From assembly GCA_037783415.1 (NCBI GenBank), contig JAZGTN010000048.1:806001-870000 (forward strand): a stretch of DNA of 64,000 nucleotides, read 5' to 3'. Shown piece after piece: positions 53,501 to 64,000 of the stretch (positions are counted from its first letter, which is position 1; each line of letters starts with the position of its first letter). This stretch comes from Leptasterias polaris (taxonomy: Eukaryota; Echinodermata; Asteroidea; Forcipulatida; Asteriidae). The notes beneath the pieces were generated by a model. It did no database searches. It was not told the origin of the DNA and saw only the letters and a list, made by a program, of their open reading frames with translations. Made by a program: the position numbers and the translations under genes.

Positions 53501-56500
53501 CTTTTAGAAATGGCAAAATATAAAATATAAATTTCCGGAAATTTGCCAAAATTCAGACCTAGCATATTTAACTATAATAGCCTATCTTTTCTTCACCCAG
53601 GAGTAAAATGGTACCCGCTGTGAAGCAGCCATGTTATGGTTCTTGTGATTGATTTAGCCGCAATTACAGTGGCGTAGCCACGGAGGGGGGAGCTGGGGGG
53701 AACGTGCCCCCCACAAATTTCCAGTGCCCCCCAGGTGCCCCCCCCACGAAAAAAACGCAATAGTGCCCACTCAAAAAGAAAGTTAAAAGAATGAAAACAA
53801 AACATTATAAAAACAAATACAGCTGCTATTTGTAGGCCTTCACAATAAAGTAAAACAAAAACTTTAATCGTATTCCAAGCAAATATTGTTTAACTTATGC
53901 GGTGGGGATTGTCGCTATCATCACCGGAAGCGCGCGCGCCGAAGTGTTGACCAATGCGATGCAGCAGAATGAACAGTTGGTGTACTTCGCGCTACGCTGG
54001 TAACGATAACCAGTGGTTCACGTGTATAAACATAGGGTGCGTTCGATTAGCTTCCCCGGGTCGACCCCGGTCTGCTCATCCGGGTGAGCCCCTAACCATG
54101 AGCTAATCGAACGCCAACTTCCCCCAGCATTCACACCGATGCATCTTGGGACAGCCGACCGGAACTACTTCCATTTTGTGCCGTATGTCCGATACTTTCC
54201 GTGGATTCACGAAAACATCGTAAAATAATTATTCTGAAGGTAAAACTGCAACATTAAACAATTTGTACAACCCCACAGTGATACAAAGGTATACCCGGCT
54301 TCGAATAAAAAATACTTATTGCTCACAAAAACGCTGTTGTAATGGCGAAAATGTGTGTCAAACTTCCTAAAATGTCCCGCTGAATTACAAACAAAATGGT
54401 GGCCATTGAGAAAGTTTTTCGCCGTGACGTCATGAACCAGGGGCAGCCCCAAGTGACCCGCTCCACAAGCAGGGCACTTGGGGCTGACCCGGGTGAGCCC
54501 CGCGAATGACGTCAAAGCTAATCGAACGCACCGGGGGAAGACCTGGGTCGACCCGGGGAAGCTAATCGAACGCACCCATTGCTGCCGGAAGGCGATGATT
54601 CTGAAAAACAGTGAGAATTTTACTAATTGAGCATGAACGTATCATACCCAGGCAGGGGCGTCGATCGCTACTGAAAAGTAGGGGGGACGGGCGAGCAAGT
54701 CTTGAAAAAATACATCTTACATTATTTGCATCCCACACCATTACTTGTACATTTAATTTCTGTGTTACACTTATTCCCTATTTTTTGTTTGACCAGGAGG
54801 CAAGTTACAGGGGGTGATATTTAACAATAACATCATCCGAAATGGGGTTTGGGCCTGGGTTTCCCTTATGTAAAACCGAGATTCTAACAAATACAAACAT
54901 CATATTCGCAATCCTTTTTAATTGAAACCACATTGCGACAATTTCTTCAGTAAAATTGAGAGAGTTTTTGATGTTTTTTGTTTCTTCTTTCGTTTTTCTT
55001 TTATTTTAATTTAGGCCTATATCTTGTTTTTAGAATAAAAAATAATAACACTGAACAAACTGCTCCTATTTATTTTAATGGATTTTACTATATTTTGTGT
55101 GTTGTGCAATTTATTGTAACAAAATGTAACACATTTGCACTTGCACGCACACACAGACTTCCTTTGTGGAGGGATCGTGTACCGTACATTATAGCATACA
55201 CAAACGACACATTGAATGCTAACAAGGTATGTAAGCGGGATGTCTTGGACGAAACTTCGTCTATTGTCTGTATTATAGAAACGGAAATAGGCCCAAAATA
55301 CCATTCTGCGCGTAGTCCATCAGAAAAAAAGATGAAAATGAAGAAAACATTTCACCGTTTGTTCGCTATTCTTTTATTTGAACAAAAATTGTAATGAAAT
55401 ATTAAATCAAGAAAATGGTGTATATTTTTATATTTTTTTGCATATTTCTAATGAACAGTCAATCAAAAAGTGGGGGGGACATCTGATATGCTGTCCCCCC
55501 CAGTCTAAAAAGTGGGGGGGACATGTCCCCCCCGTCCCCCACCCATCGACGCCCTTGTACCCAGGTCGCTGAGCCACAATTAACCATCTCAGCTCTTTTG
55601 GGAGTGAACGTAATGCCGCAGCGGCGTAGCCAGGATTTTTTTCGGTGGGGGGGGGGGGGGGGGGGGCACAGAGGGGCATAGCTTCCTAGTGGGGGGGGGG
55701 GGGGGGGGGGGGGGGGGCAGGGAAAATGGGTTTGTCAGTGGTGGGGGTCATGTACTCCTAGCCCTAGAACTATGTTGTTTGATCCGCTATCGTCTCCACA
55801 AACCTCATAGAGTAACATGTACAAAATCCTATTTGAAACTTTTTGCCCTTCATTGCGTCTGATGACAACGCCCTCTTTTTAATCAATTTCCTTCAACCCA
55901 TTGTTATAAGTTACCGTATGTACCGTATGGGTGACACACACGGCCTAGGGAGAAGATCTCCCAATAACACAATTGCGCTAAAAATATTCATTATTATAGT
56001 TTGATTATATTTACTTAGAAATATTCCGGTATCCGTCCGAGCATAGATCGGTATAACTGTGCTGACCAACATCGATAAGATACCGATCTGGATTAACATG
56101 TTGTCGTCAAAATATCTCTTCAGGACTTTGGCTGCAATCAACAGACCTGAAACAAAGACCAGAAAATAAAATGCAAATCGAAACAAAAATTCAACAAGGC
56201 TTGACATATTCTCAGTGATTTCATTGGGTAGACATACAATGATTAAGCATACAATGACAATCAGTGTAGTGGATGTATGTACACATCCAATGTCATGGCA
56301 TGCAAATCCTTCGTCAACAGCGACAGGTCTTGGCTGACACCCCGTACTTTTGCACTGAGGATTTGACAAGACAAGATCTGCAAGAGAAACGCCGTTGGAG
56401 CTTGGAGGTATCCAAGGCCTACAAGGAAGGACATAAGTACAGGTTTGTTGCTGGTAAATGGCGGAACAACACCGGAGGTCTTGCTGCTTTCTGCAGAGTT

Positions 56501-59500
56501 TAATGCTCCCCTTACGCAGCAACACCAGACTCTAATGCTCAATGCTAAATTTAATGCTTTCATTGCATTTCACCTTCATTAACATTTCATTTTTGTTTGT
56601 TTACTTTGCCCACCGGGTCACGTCGAATTGTAATTATCATTTACATTTGGTTCCTTATTAGGCAGTTTGGCTAGTTCAGTTTTGTTAATTTATTTTCTGT
56701 TATTGCCACAATTGTATTTATTCAATTGTTTTTGTTTGATTTAATATGCAAATTATTGGCTGCTTAAGAACCTCTATTGTGCTTTAACCAGCATTGCTTT
56801 AGTCTGCCTGTATGTTGTTGTTTCACGTCAAATTACCCATTTGCTTTGCTTTGATTGCTTACCATCTTCTTGCTTTCATCCGCATTTTATTTAATTTTTT
56901 ATTTTGAGCTCTCTAAGTTATTCATTTGTTTATTGCTTTACTCACTTAACTATATTTATTCCTCATCAAAGCATTTATTTATGTTCATTTAAAATTTTTT
57001 TTTCTGCGCTCGATGTAATTTGAATTACGTTCATTGATACTCCATCTCCAGTGTTCGTACTTCATTGTGATATTTAATTTTTCTTTTGTTTCTGTTCATA
57101 TTATTTATTGTTCGTATGTTTCCTGATTTAACTACCAATAACTCATTGCTTGATGACGATGCTAGCTACAATTCCTGCTCTTACTTTGATCGCAATGATT
57201 TTTGTAATCTTAATGTTTCTACACCCGATAATTTCTCAATCTTTTATATGAACTCCAGAAGCCTCTGTAGAAATTTTTACGATATTCATGACTTTGTGCT
57301 ATCACTCAATCATTCTTTTTCAATCTACGGCTTTTCAGAAACGTGGTTTAAAGAAGCTCCTCCTCAATTCGTCCATATGGACAATTATCATCTTATTCAT
57401 TCCTCTCGTTCTGACAAAACAGGGGGAGGAGCTGCCATGTTTGTGAGCAACTCGCTTAAATTCCACATTCGTAACGATCTCGTGACATCTTGCGAAGATT
57501 TTGAATGTGTTTTCATAGAAATTCAACGAGCTCACGCTGTTAATTTGATTGTCGGTAATGTCTACAGGGCTCCTGGGGCTTCCCCAGATAATTTTAACAG
57601 GTCTTTTGATTCTTGCCTCAATACTATCGCCAATGAGAAAAAGCTGTGTTACATAATGGGGGACTTCAATCTCAATTTACTTAATTGCTCTAATCATCGA
57701 CCCACAGATGATTTTGTAAACACCTTTTTCGCTTATGGCTTCCGCCCTTTGTTTGACAAACCGACCCGCATCACCCCTCACAGTGCCACTCTGATAGACA
57801 ACATTCTTACCAACAATGACCAGGATATGTCTGCAGGGATCCTTTATTCGGATATCATAGATCACCTACCACTTTTTTCAGGTGACTCCTTTTTGTCTTG
57901 ACAACTCGGCCTCTACTCGTCACAAGGAATATCAACACAACTACAATCCGTTCTTTCACTGCAGACATTGCGAATTTGAATTGGAGTGAAGTCTATGCGG
58001 CCGACCAAGCCGATTCTGCCTACAATGCTTTTCTTACCACCTTTAACTATCTTTACAATCTTCATTTCCCTTTTTCAGTGAAATCTAGGGGTAATTCTTT
58101 AAGAAACCAGCCCTGGATTAATCAGTCTATACAGCAATCCTTCACCGATCTTGAACTCTTGGTGGCAGCAGATACCGCCATTATTGCGGTGGTACCTGGG
58201 TGGTACTGCGCTGCCTAGCGACGGGTTTAAGCGATTTGCAAAGTAAAAGTCCAATAACCCGTGACTGATCAAATGATCGCCGTGTAGCCCAAACCTTATA
58301 CCAGTCGCTAAACAGCGCAGTACCACCCAGGTACACCGCAGTAATGGAGGCATGTCTGCTGCCACCAAGAGTTCAAGATCGGTGAAGGATTGCTGTATTG
58401 TCAACTCTTCCGATCACAAAAGCAGACTGTACCGTCGTTTCTTACGTAATCCCACTGCAGCTAACGAGCGTCTGTCGTAATCGCCTGACCTCTGTCATTC
58501 GCACTGCTAAAAAGAATTACTTTGCCCGGAAGCTGGATCATAACAAAACAAGTTTGAAAAATATCTGGCGCGAAATTAATAGCATCCTGGGCAAAGATAA
58601 AAGGGCTGACCCTTGTGAATTTACCAACGGCGACGACACTCTACGAGATCCTCCTGATATCGCTAACTCTTTTAACACACATTTCTCTAAAATTGGTGCT
58701 TCATTGGCTAATAAAATCCCCAGTACTGATTCACACTTCACAGACTTTCTTCACAACCCGACCGACTTTTCCTTTTTTCTGACTCCTACTAACTTCCTCG
58801 AAGTCATTCAAATCAGCAATGATCTAAAAAGCAGCTCTAGCTGCGGATTTGATGGCATAAACTCTTCTGTGATTAAATCTGTCATTTCCTTTATTTCTCG
58901 CCCTCTTGCTTACATCTTCAACCTGACTTTCACCACTGGTTCTTTTCCTTCCAATCTGAAGGTTGCTAAAGTCATTCCTGTCTTCATAAATGGTGACAAA
59001 CATAATATTAGCAATTACAGACCCATCTCGATTCTGCCTTGCTTTTCAAAAATACTTGAGAGACTTTTCTGTAACAGACTCACTAACTTCATCTCTCATT
59101 TCCATCTTCTTTCTGACTCTCAGTACGGCTTTCGAGCAAATCACTCCACAGACATGGTGCTTACTCAATTTGTTGATAAAGTGTCCACTGCTCTCAATAA
59201 TAAAATGAGTACAGTCGGTGTATTTATTGACCTTTCAAAAGCATTTGACACCATTGATCACTCCATTCTCCTTGACAAACTTAGTTTTTACGGCATAAGA
59301 GGTGTTGCTCTCAAATGGCTTTCTTCTTATCTTTCAAATAGGCAACAGTTCACTTCCTTCAAAAATCACAACTCTTCTTGGCGAGAAATCAAGCATGGCG
59401 TTCCCCAGGGTTTTATTCTTGGTCCTCTTCTTTTTTTGCTGTATATCAATGATCTGCATTCTTCCTCTTCCCTTCTTTCTTTTACTTTATTTGCCGATGA

Positions 59501-62500
59501 TACAACTATTACTTTCTCTGACTCCAACCCGGCTAATTCTTTAAACACCATGAATGCTGAACTTCTTAAAGTCTCTTCTTGGTTTAAAGCGAACAAACTT
59601 TCCCTTAACCAACACAAAACTAAGTTCATGCTCTTCAGTAAATCTTCTCATCTCTTGGACGATATTCCTATTCTTCGCATCGATAATAATCCTATCCTTC
59701 AAGTTCACTCTACTAACTTTCTAGGTGTCATTATTGACGATCAACTCTCCTGGTCTGAACACATTTCTTCCATTACTAAAACCATCTCCCGCAACACCGG
59801 TGTTATGTCTAGACTTCGTGCTTTTCTTCCTCCCAGATCCTTGGTATTGCTTTACAATACCCTCATTCTTCCCTATCTTAACTATTGTAATATCGTTTGG
59901 GCACATGTTTCTAACAACAAGCTTCATTCGCTAATCACCACTCAAAAGGGGCTGTCAGGATTTGCACTTCTTCGCATCCCCGGGAGCACACTGCACCTCT
60001 TTTTGTCCGATTACACTCACTAGCACTTGCTGAAATTAACAAATTTCATACAGGTATGTTCATGTACAAATTCACTCACAAATCTTTTATCCACTTCCTT
60101 TAGTTCATTCTTTACCTCTGTCCGTGACACCCATGGGTACTCAACCAGATCGCATAACAAATCACACCTCTATGTGCCATTCACCCGCACATCATTCCAC
60201 CTGAAAACGCTTCGTTTCTTCGGACCGCGTCTTTGGAATGGTTTAAGCGAATCTATTAAATCACAATCTTCTGTGGGTCGATTTAAAAGTGCTTATAAAA
60301 GAGCTCTCCTCTCCCAGTATCTGACATAGTTTATTCTCACCTAGCTAGTCTGCTTAGATCTCCTTTTTACTCATGTTTAGTAGTCAGCTGATTGATGTTC
60401 TTTCTTTATATATATTACATTACTTATATTTGTTATTGTCGTTATTATCATTGTTATTATTATTATTAATATTACTATAATATTAATATTATTCTCATCA
60501 TTTCTGTCTTTGTGCAACTTGTCTGTCCGTACGTTCTTGTTCCTGTTTACGTTCTGTTTGTCTGTCCATCAGGCATCTCACCACAAGCCTCGGCTTCTAG
60601 ATGATGCCTCCATACTTATTTTTTGCCTTGTAATTAATGCTTCTTTGATTACTTCTTTAAATCAATGTTTTGGCTATGTACTGTTTGGAAATTTCATGAA
60701 GTATGGAAATAAATGTGAGTTTGAATTGAAAAAAAAAAAAAAGTACGATCAAAGGCATGGTATCTGACGTAAAAGTGTGACGTCACTAGTTCGGGCATTG
60801 TCAAGTGACTCGCTCGTTGGAGCCCTGTTAGAGTTACAACTTTTCAACCGGAATGCCTTCAGTCTAGGCATCATTGCGTACATTGTATCCAATCAGTATA
60901 CGTGCTGGTAGGTTAGACCTTGACTGCGCGCGCACTTTCCACGTCACGCAGTGTCACACACCTTCGCCTCAATGCGATCATGACGTTCTTGTAAAATAAA
61001 TCTTCCTTTATGTACATTTGTTAAAGATTAACCCGAGTTATAGGTTACACCTCTTTACCATAAAAGTTACGAATTTGTTATTGTATTTCTTCCTCCATGG
61101 TATAATTATTTTATTCTCCACCTACCTGTGGCACAAGATGCTAGTTTTGCCAAACCGAAATAACCAATAAGACTTGGAGACCAGCAGAAGGGTGCCCCCA
61201 ACACATAGATTTGTACCACGATCAAGAAGTAGATGGTCAACATCATGTACAGGAGAAGGCTCATACTGTACATAGCAAGAATGACGTTGCATTCTCCAGT
61301 GTCAGGATTCCTGAACAGTGCAAGAATAGCCTTACACAGAGAGAGCACGCCTTGGTCTGGCGCCTCTTTGCCGTTGGGGGCGTTGTCGAGGTCGTCTGTG
61401 GACTTTTCCTGTGTGGATAAGAGACGATAACTATGAGGCTATGGAAAGGCCCGTCTCCTTTTTACGACGATGCCAATGTACGGATTTGGGTCAGTTCGAG
61501 TTGAAAAATCACATCATGACTATACTGAACTGTGCAAAAAGTCCAAGTGTAATTCGCACTATCAAATTTTGACCGTATGAGGGCGTGTGTGAACCAATAT
61601 GGGTCTTCCTTTGACATCAACTTGTTAATTCATTAAGCTTGCCTAGCGCCTTGGGAGTATGTAAACAAATATTCAAATGTCGCATTGGGAACCGGATGCG
61701 GGTCACAGGGGATTTTCTTCCACGGTGACTATACCTTTCTATTGCAACGTCACAGCCCGAGTTTTTGCCAACCGAGGTTGGAAAACTATGGAAAGCCATA
61801 AATGCAAAGCAAAAACAGATAGCAACAGATTGTTACAATGTTACACAAATATTCAAAATAATAGTGTTGAATTTGTTGAAAACATAGCAACCAATCATGG
61901 CAGGTCTTTTATTTAATTGAAAGTTTGCAGAAAATGTTGAACTTGGTCACAACATCTGTATAACACGATTGAATGTTTTGCTAACAATCGACCGTCCATG
62001 CCAACCAGCGTGGTTTGAATACCAACAATGGTTAATGAGGTCTATTTCCCCCACGGCGATTTGTGTAGAAATTTCGTCTGATAGCGCCCTCTTTTGACTC
62101 GACTCCCTTCAGCTCATGTTATTTTCAACAATATGTGGGACATGCGCCGGGGGACAAAATCCCCTTTTATGACACCGAAAATAAAGACAATAGCATGCAC
62201 TAGCAGCACATGCTTGATCCGGGGTTTGCCAGCCTTCTACTAATAGCCCCCCCCCCCCCCCCCCCACCCCCACCCCAATGCATATAGCGGGCACGACATC
62301 TAAATGATTTTCACATAAACTGAAACAATTACAAGTTCCAGATATTGGTTTCTTACCTCAATTATCGGTGGAAATATAGCAACAAAGATAGCAGTCCCAA
62401 GAGAGATGAAAAAGAGGACGACGAAAGTAGCAACAAAGCCAGCGCCCTCTATTATATATCCAGTGGCAATCTGTGCAACACCCTGCGCACAGAAGTTCAT

Positions 62501-63064
62501 CGTTTGCAGATATATGACATAAACTGATCGGTCTGTGTCCATATTCGAAGAAATTAAATACGACATCATCGTCGCAATCTGGAGATAGAACCCCCCTCCC
62601 AGCGCAAGAAAAGCGGCTGCTGTCAGTGTCCACCACGGCGATAGGTTAAAAATCAAAATGACTACATACGTCGCCATATGGAGTGTTACTCCAACGCATG
62701 GTAAAACAGCCACAAATCGTAGCTGTTTGTGGCTCCGCGCGCCGTCACTCCAAGACGATAAGAACATGACGATCAGCAGCGATGGTAGGCTTCCCACCAG
62801 GCCCCCAACAAATATAACTGAAGAAGATTGTCCTTGAATCGCTGCATTATCCTCGTCATTCCCAGTGGTGTTCGCTTGCTCAGAGCACGGCCCAGTCGAG
62901 GTGATATTCTTGCCTTCAAACCCCAGCTCAAATGAGACCAAGTATTCAATTGCTTGGATAGTGGCAGGACCTATTGCACCGAACGGGATTCCCGCGACGA
63001 ATGCGTAGATATAGACGGCTGTTGTGGTGGACAGCCATTTTGAAGAATTTGATGTCCGTTCCAT
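47573..63064 (-). CDS. SLC46-family (proton-coupled folate transporter-like) MFS carrier, complete
   Basis: Plasma or lysosomal membrane solute carrier by family. Minus-strand exons are 62357-63064, 61126-61408, 56015-56146, 52924-53007, 48115-48271 and 47573-47627. All join in phase and total 1419 nt, 472 codons, matching the about 460-residue family. Exon 1 begins MERTSNSSKWLSTTTAVYIY and has a glycosylatable loop after helix 1 (NIT, NTT), an acidic turn SSWSDGARSHKQLR between helices 2 and 3 (MFS motif A-like) and helices 2-6. Exon 2 has the hydrophilic central loop (EKSTDDLDNAPNGKEAPD), then helices 7-8. Exons 3-6 give helices 9-12 (GLLIAAKVL, AVFGCFRIVPGAI, SLFGVTSAIEGL, MAGLAVIPSTLV). 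Introns hold a LINE and several DNA elements. The A1/A2/A3 type cannot be assigned. Confidence 0.88.
48492..52429 (+). mobile_element. Long-TIR element with chromo-barrel gene, unit 2 copy
   Basis: Counterpart of 16273-20210, with target duplications CCGGCC at 48486-48491 and 52430-52435, in intron 5 (between exons 4 and 5) of the complete SLC46 gene. Its two arms agree with each other at two positions where unit 1 has changed. Confidence 0.8.
50360..51216 (+). pseudogene. Chromo-barrel-like and CCHC-knuckle protein, broken, unit 2 copy
   Basis: Same TGA, same nine-A frameshift and same second shift as the copy at 18141-18997. The lesions therefore predate the segmental duplication or are shared by both haplotypes. 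Confidence 0.6.
53582..54034. other. SLC46 intron 3, with a hAT-like end
   Basis: First sequence unique to unit 2 after the duplicated block. At 53667 cagtggcgtagccacgg, followed by G-rich then C-rich blocks (ggggggagctgggggg, gccccccaggtgcc), looks like the end of a hAT-type element. A related start, cagcggcgtagccagg, occurs at 55619. I could not find the partner end of either. Confidence 0.4.
54035..54577. mobile_element. Inverted-repeat element, 543 bp
   Basis: The left end gggtgcgttcgattagcttc and the right end gaagctaatcgaacgcaccc are inverted copies continuing through ccccgggtcgaccc. Sub-terminal blocks repeat the motif gctaatcgaacgc four times in all, two facing each way, around gcttggggctgacccgggtg-like sequence. 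No target duplication was recognised. A non-autonomous DNA transposon; superfamily uncertain (the gggtgcgttc end resembles some Harbinger or hAT families). Confidence 0.7.
54653..55557. mobile_element. hAT non-autonomous element, 905 bp, 8-bp target duplication
   Basis: Ends caggggcgtcgat and atcgacgcccttg are inverted (one mismatch). The flanks 54645-54652 and 55558-55565 are both TACCCAGG, the 8-bp duplication typical of hAT. G-rich sub-terminal runs (gtaggggggacggg at the left, gtggggggga at the right) follow the ends. The interior is AT-rich without transposase. Confidence 0.85.
55647..55717. repeat. Two long G homopolymers
   Basis: About 20 G (55647-55666) and about 27 G (55691-55717) separated by cacagaggggcatagcttcc. 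They could form G-quadruplexes and are also places where base counts are unreliable. Confidence 0.8.
56273..56503 (+). pseudogene. LINE ORF1 C-terminal fragment
   Basis: QILRQQRQVL, then FCTEDLTRQDLQEKRRWSLE and KEGHKYRFVAGKWR, resembles the C-terminal end of ORF1 proteins of CR1/L2-type LINEs (an EDLT motif followed by a Lys/Arg-rich helix). The upstream part is missing, so the LINE is 5'-truncated here. Confidence 0.5.
56504..57115 (+). other. LINE spacer between ORF1 and endonuclease
   Basis: T-rich sequence, no frame of note. Presumably the inter-ORF region of the LINE. Confidence 0.5.
57116..57901 (+). pseudogene. LINE ORF2 endonuclease segment
   Basis: Apurinic-endonuclease-like domain: FYMNSRSL near the start, FSETWF, GGGAAMFV, GNVYRAPG, MGDFNLNLL and SDIIDHLPLF, the standard order of catalytic motifs (N, E, D/N, D, H). 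The frame is lost just after the last motif near 57890 and coding sense resumes at 57898 in another frame. An ATG at 57116 is the first in frame. Confidence 0.8.
57898..60023 (+). pseudogene. LINE ORF2 linker and reverse transcriptase, interrupted
   Basis: 57898-58130 encodes the linker (NLNWSEVYAADQADSAYNAF). The 266-bp hairpin element follows, and coding sense resumes at 58399 with one more frameshift near 58480. The RT part has SNYRPISILPCFSKILERLF, SQYGFRANHSTDM, IDLSKAFDTIDHSILLDKL, HGVPQGFILGPLLF and the catalytic FADDTTI. PQGF replaces the usual PQGS. Another shift near 59948 moves the C-terminal region out of frame. No RNase H domain. Confidence 0.85.
58131..58396. mobile_element. 266-bp hairpin MITE inserted in the LINE
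   Basis: Arms acagcaatccttcaccgatc through ggtggcagcaga (42 bp) at the left are exactly inverted at the right end, and weaker pairing continues inward for about 50 bp more. The flanks 58129-58130 and 58397-58398 are both AT. Removing the element and one AT restores the LINE frame across the site, supporting a 2-bp duplication. Confidence 0.8.
60027..60329 (+). pseudogene. LINE ORF2 C-terminal fragment
   Basis: Reads THGYSTRSHNKSHLYVPFTR then FFGPRLWNGLSESI and KSAYKRALLSQYL before TAG, the typical C-terminal end of CR1/L2/Jockey-type ORF2 proteins, separated from the RT by frameshifts. Confidence 0.7.
60743..61125. other. SLC46 intron 2, 3'-proximal part
   Basis: Between the LINE and SLC46 exon 2. 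GC-richer than its surroundings, with cgcgcgcac near 60927; nothing recognised. Confidence 0.5.
61409..62356. other. SLC46 intron 1
   Basis: Near 62247-62276 a run of 19 C followed by acccccacccc. Short inverted ends around 61600-61780 are not convincing. No other feature seen. Confidence 0.5.
62247..62276. repeat. C homopolymer tract
   Basis: 19 C then acccccacccc. On the minus strand (the SLC46 sense) this is a G tract about 80 nt into the intron, where it could act as a splicing enhancer or form a quadruplex. Confidence 0.8.
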
Positions 63065-64000
63065 TCTAAGTCAGTGAGGCACTTTACCCGTTTTATGTGG
63101 AATAAATACAATCAGCTAGTTCTGGGGGAAAAAAGAAGAAATCAAACCAGTTCTCAATAAAGTATACTTGTGCTTAGCCCTGGCGGCCTTTCACTTTCGT
63201 ATAGTACACTACAGTGTACAGCACAGAGGTAGAGTCCTATGGCTAACTTGTGCTATGCTTTGAATAAACCAATATTCACAAAAACTGCATGCTAAAAACT
63301 CCTGGGTTAGAATTGACCCGGATTCTAAATCACAGGGTGCCATGGCCCTCTTTTCGAGAGTGTAGGCCTACTCAGTAGGGACGCGAACCAATAACATTAT
63401 ACTTATAGTTTACCTTAAATCCCTACGATGGCCTACCGGTCTGCAGACAGTAGACCGTAAACACATTTTCAGTTAATTACTCGTCCATTTTTTTTCTCCA
63501 AAAACAGGTGAAACCCCTCAAGTTCTATTCTCAGACAGGTCTGATTGATATGACCGTTTAGGCAGTATGACCCATGGACTTGGAAATCTCAAGTAAAAAA
63601 AAAAAATTCCGGCCCCATTGCTTTTTAAATTTTACATAGAATCACATCCGCCATTTTCTTTTTAAACAATTAAAAACATATAGGGCCTATATTTATTAAT
63701 TTTTTGGGCCAAACTATCACTACAACGTCTAGAAAGGTTATTAGCTTTGAAAAAAAAAGGTATGAAATCAACATTGTATTTTAGGTAAAAACGTTTTCCC
63801 AACGTACTTACTGCACGCTGCAGTAACCAATGGCATTTGTGTATATCTAAAAGGGGTGCGGTATCCCAGGGATAAAGGGTGTGTACAACATTGGTAAGAT
63901 TGAAAACTATAAATGTTCACAGATTTGCACATAACTTATGGTACAAAGATGGTCATGGTGGGAAAACTTCCCTTGAAATAGTTTTGCTTGAAATGCCGCA
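63065..64000. other. 5' flank of the SLC46 gene
   Basis: Should contain the promoter and 5' UTR on the minus strand. I see no clear TATA box, repeat ends or further coding exon. Confidence 0.4.

Larger units (their letters stand above)
21363..53581 (+). repeat. Segmental duplication, unit 2 (with LTR element insertion)
   Basis: Second copy of the unit. Bases 24045-53581 match 1-21362. The 2682 bases before that (21363-24044) have no partner in the window but would be the upstream portion of the unit if the copies are head-to-tail. Removing the 8160-bp retrotransposon and one 4-bp target duplication leaves 24055 bp, against 24044 bp expected for unit 1. That agreement supports a simple tandem structure with the junction at 21362/21363. 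Confidence 0.85.
56280..60742 (+). mobile_element. Decayed CR1/L2-like LINE, 5'-truncated
   Basis: Contains the C-terminal part of an ORF1 (56273-56503), an endonuclease frame (57116-57901), reverse transcriptase (58398-60023) and a displaced C-terminal piece (60027-60329), then a 3' UTR ending in an A run at 60729-60742. Several frameshifts and a 266-bp insertion break it. It lies in SLC46 intron 2, opposite strand. The 5' border is approximate and I could not identify a target duplication. Confidence 0.75.

Noticed and set aside
54978..55394. 138-codon frame inside the 905-bp hAT element
   Set aside because: Low-complexity hydrophobic start, no transposase motifs, AT-rich interior of a non-autonomous element.
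57335..57865. Minus-strand frames across the LINE endonuclease
   Set aside because: Antisense shadows of the endonuclease coding frame.

Overview
This is intron-rich eukaryotic (animal) DNA. A nucleolin gene with vertebrate-like architecture, an SLC46-type transporter, a Ty3/Gypsy element with a PNMA-like Gag, a CR1/L2-like LINE and many hAT-like and foldback elements together suggest a marine deuterostome, most likely an echinoderm. No species can be named from the sequence alone. All exon models were built by hand from reading frame, splice sites and protein motifs. They are supported by frames that close exactly over 16-17 nucleolin exons and 6 SLC46 exons.

Layout. Bases 1-21362 and 24045-53581 are two nearly identical head-to-tail copies, differing at a few tens of sites by eye. 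Bases 21363-24044 appear to be the upstream part of the second unit, whose counterpart for unit 1 lies off the left edge. The repeat unit is therefore about 24.05 kb. Each unit carries a plus-strand nucleolin gene (copy 1: 504-13420, first exon off-window; copy 2: 23654-37475) followed tail-to-tail by the 3' end of a minus-strand SLC46-like gene. Only unit 2 runs on into the whole transporter (47573-63064, six exons, 472 codons). Unit 1 has just the last three exons (15354-20788) and is cut at 21362.

Mobile DNA. Unit 2 alone has an 8160-bp Ty3/Gypsy LTR retrotransposon (38658-46817) between the two convergent genes. Its two 973-bp LTRs look identical, its target duplication is CTTG, and its gag and pol are open. 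The gag-pol junction carries a textbook -1 frameshift signal, and Gag resembles the Gag that became the vertebrate PNMA genes. Both units carry, in an SLC46 intron, a 3.9-kb element with about 580-bp inverted repeats made of degenerate sub-repeats and a 6-bp CCGGCC target duplication. Inside is a broken gene with a chromo-barrel-like segment and a CCHC knuckle; I do not recognise this element, and it is the best candidate here for something undescribed. Nucleolin intron 16 of both units holds a 983-bp hAT-like element and a LINE 3' tail.

Bases 53582-61125 are SLC46 introns packed with repeats: two inverted-repeat elements (54035-54577; 54653-55557 with an 8-bp duplication), long G runs, and a decayed LINE (about 56.28-60.74 kb) that itself contains a 266-bp hairpin insertion. 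Bases 63065-64000 are the upstream flank of SLC46, in which I recognise nothing.

Function. Nucleolin is the abundant nucleolar RNA-binding protein of ribosome biogenesis; the SLC46 protein is a proton-coupled, folate-transporter-like membrane carrier. Their adjacency is convergent and suggests no shared pathway. The key caution is that the duplication may be two haplotypes placed in tandem by the assembler, with the LTR element as an allelic insertion.
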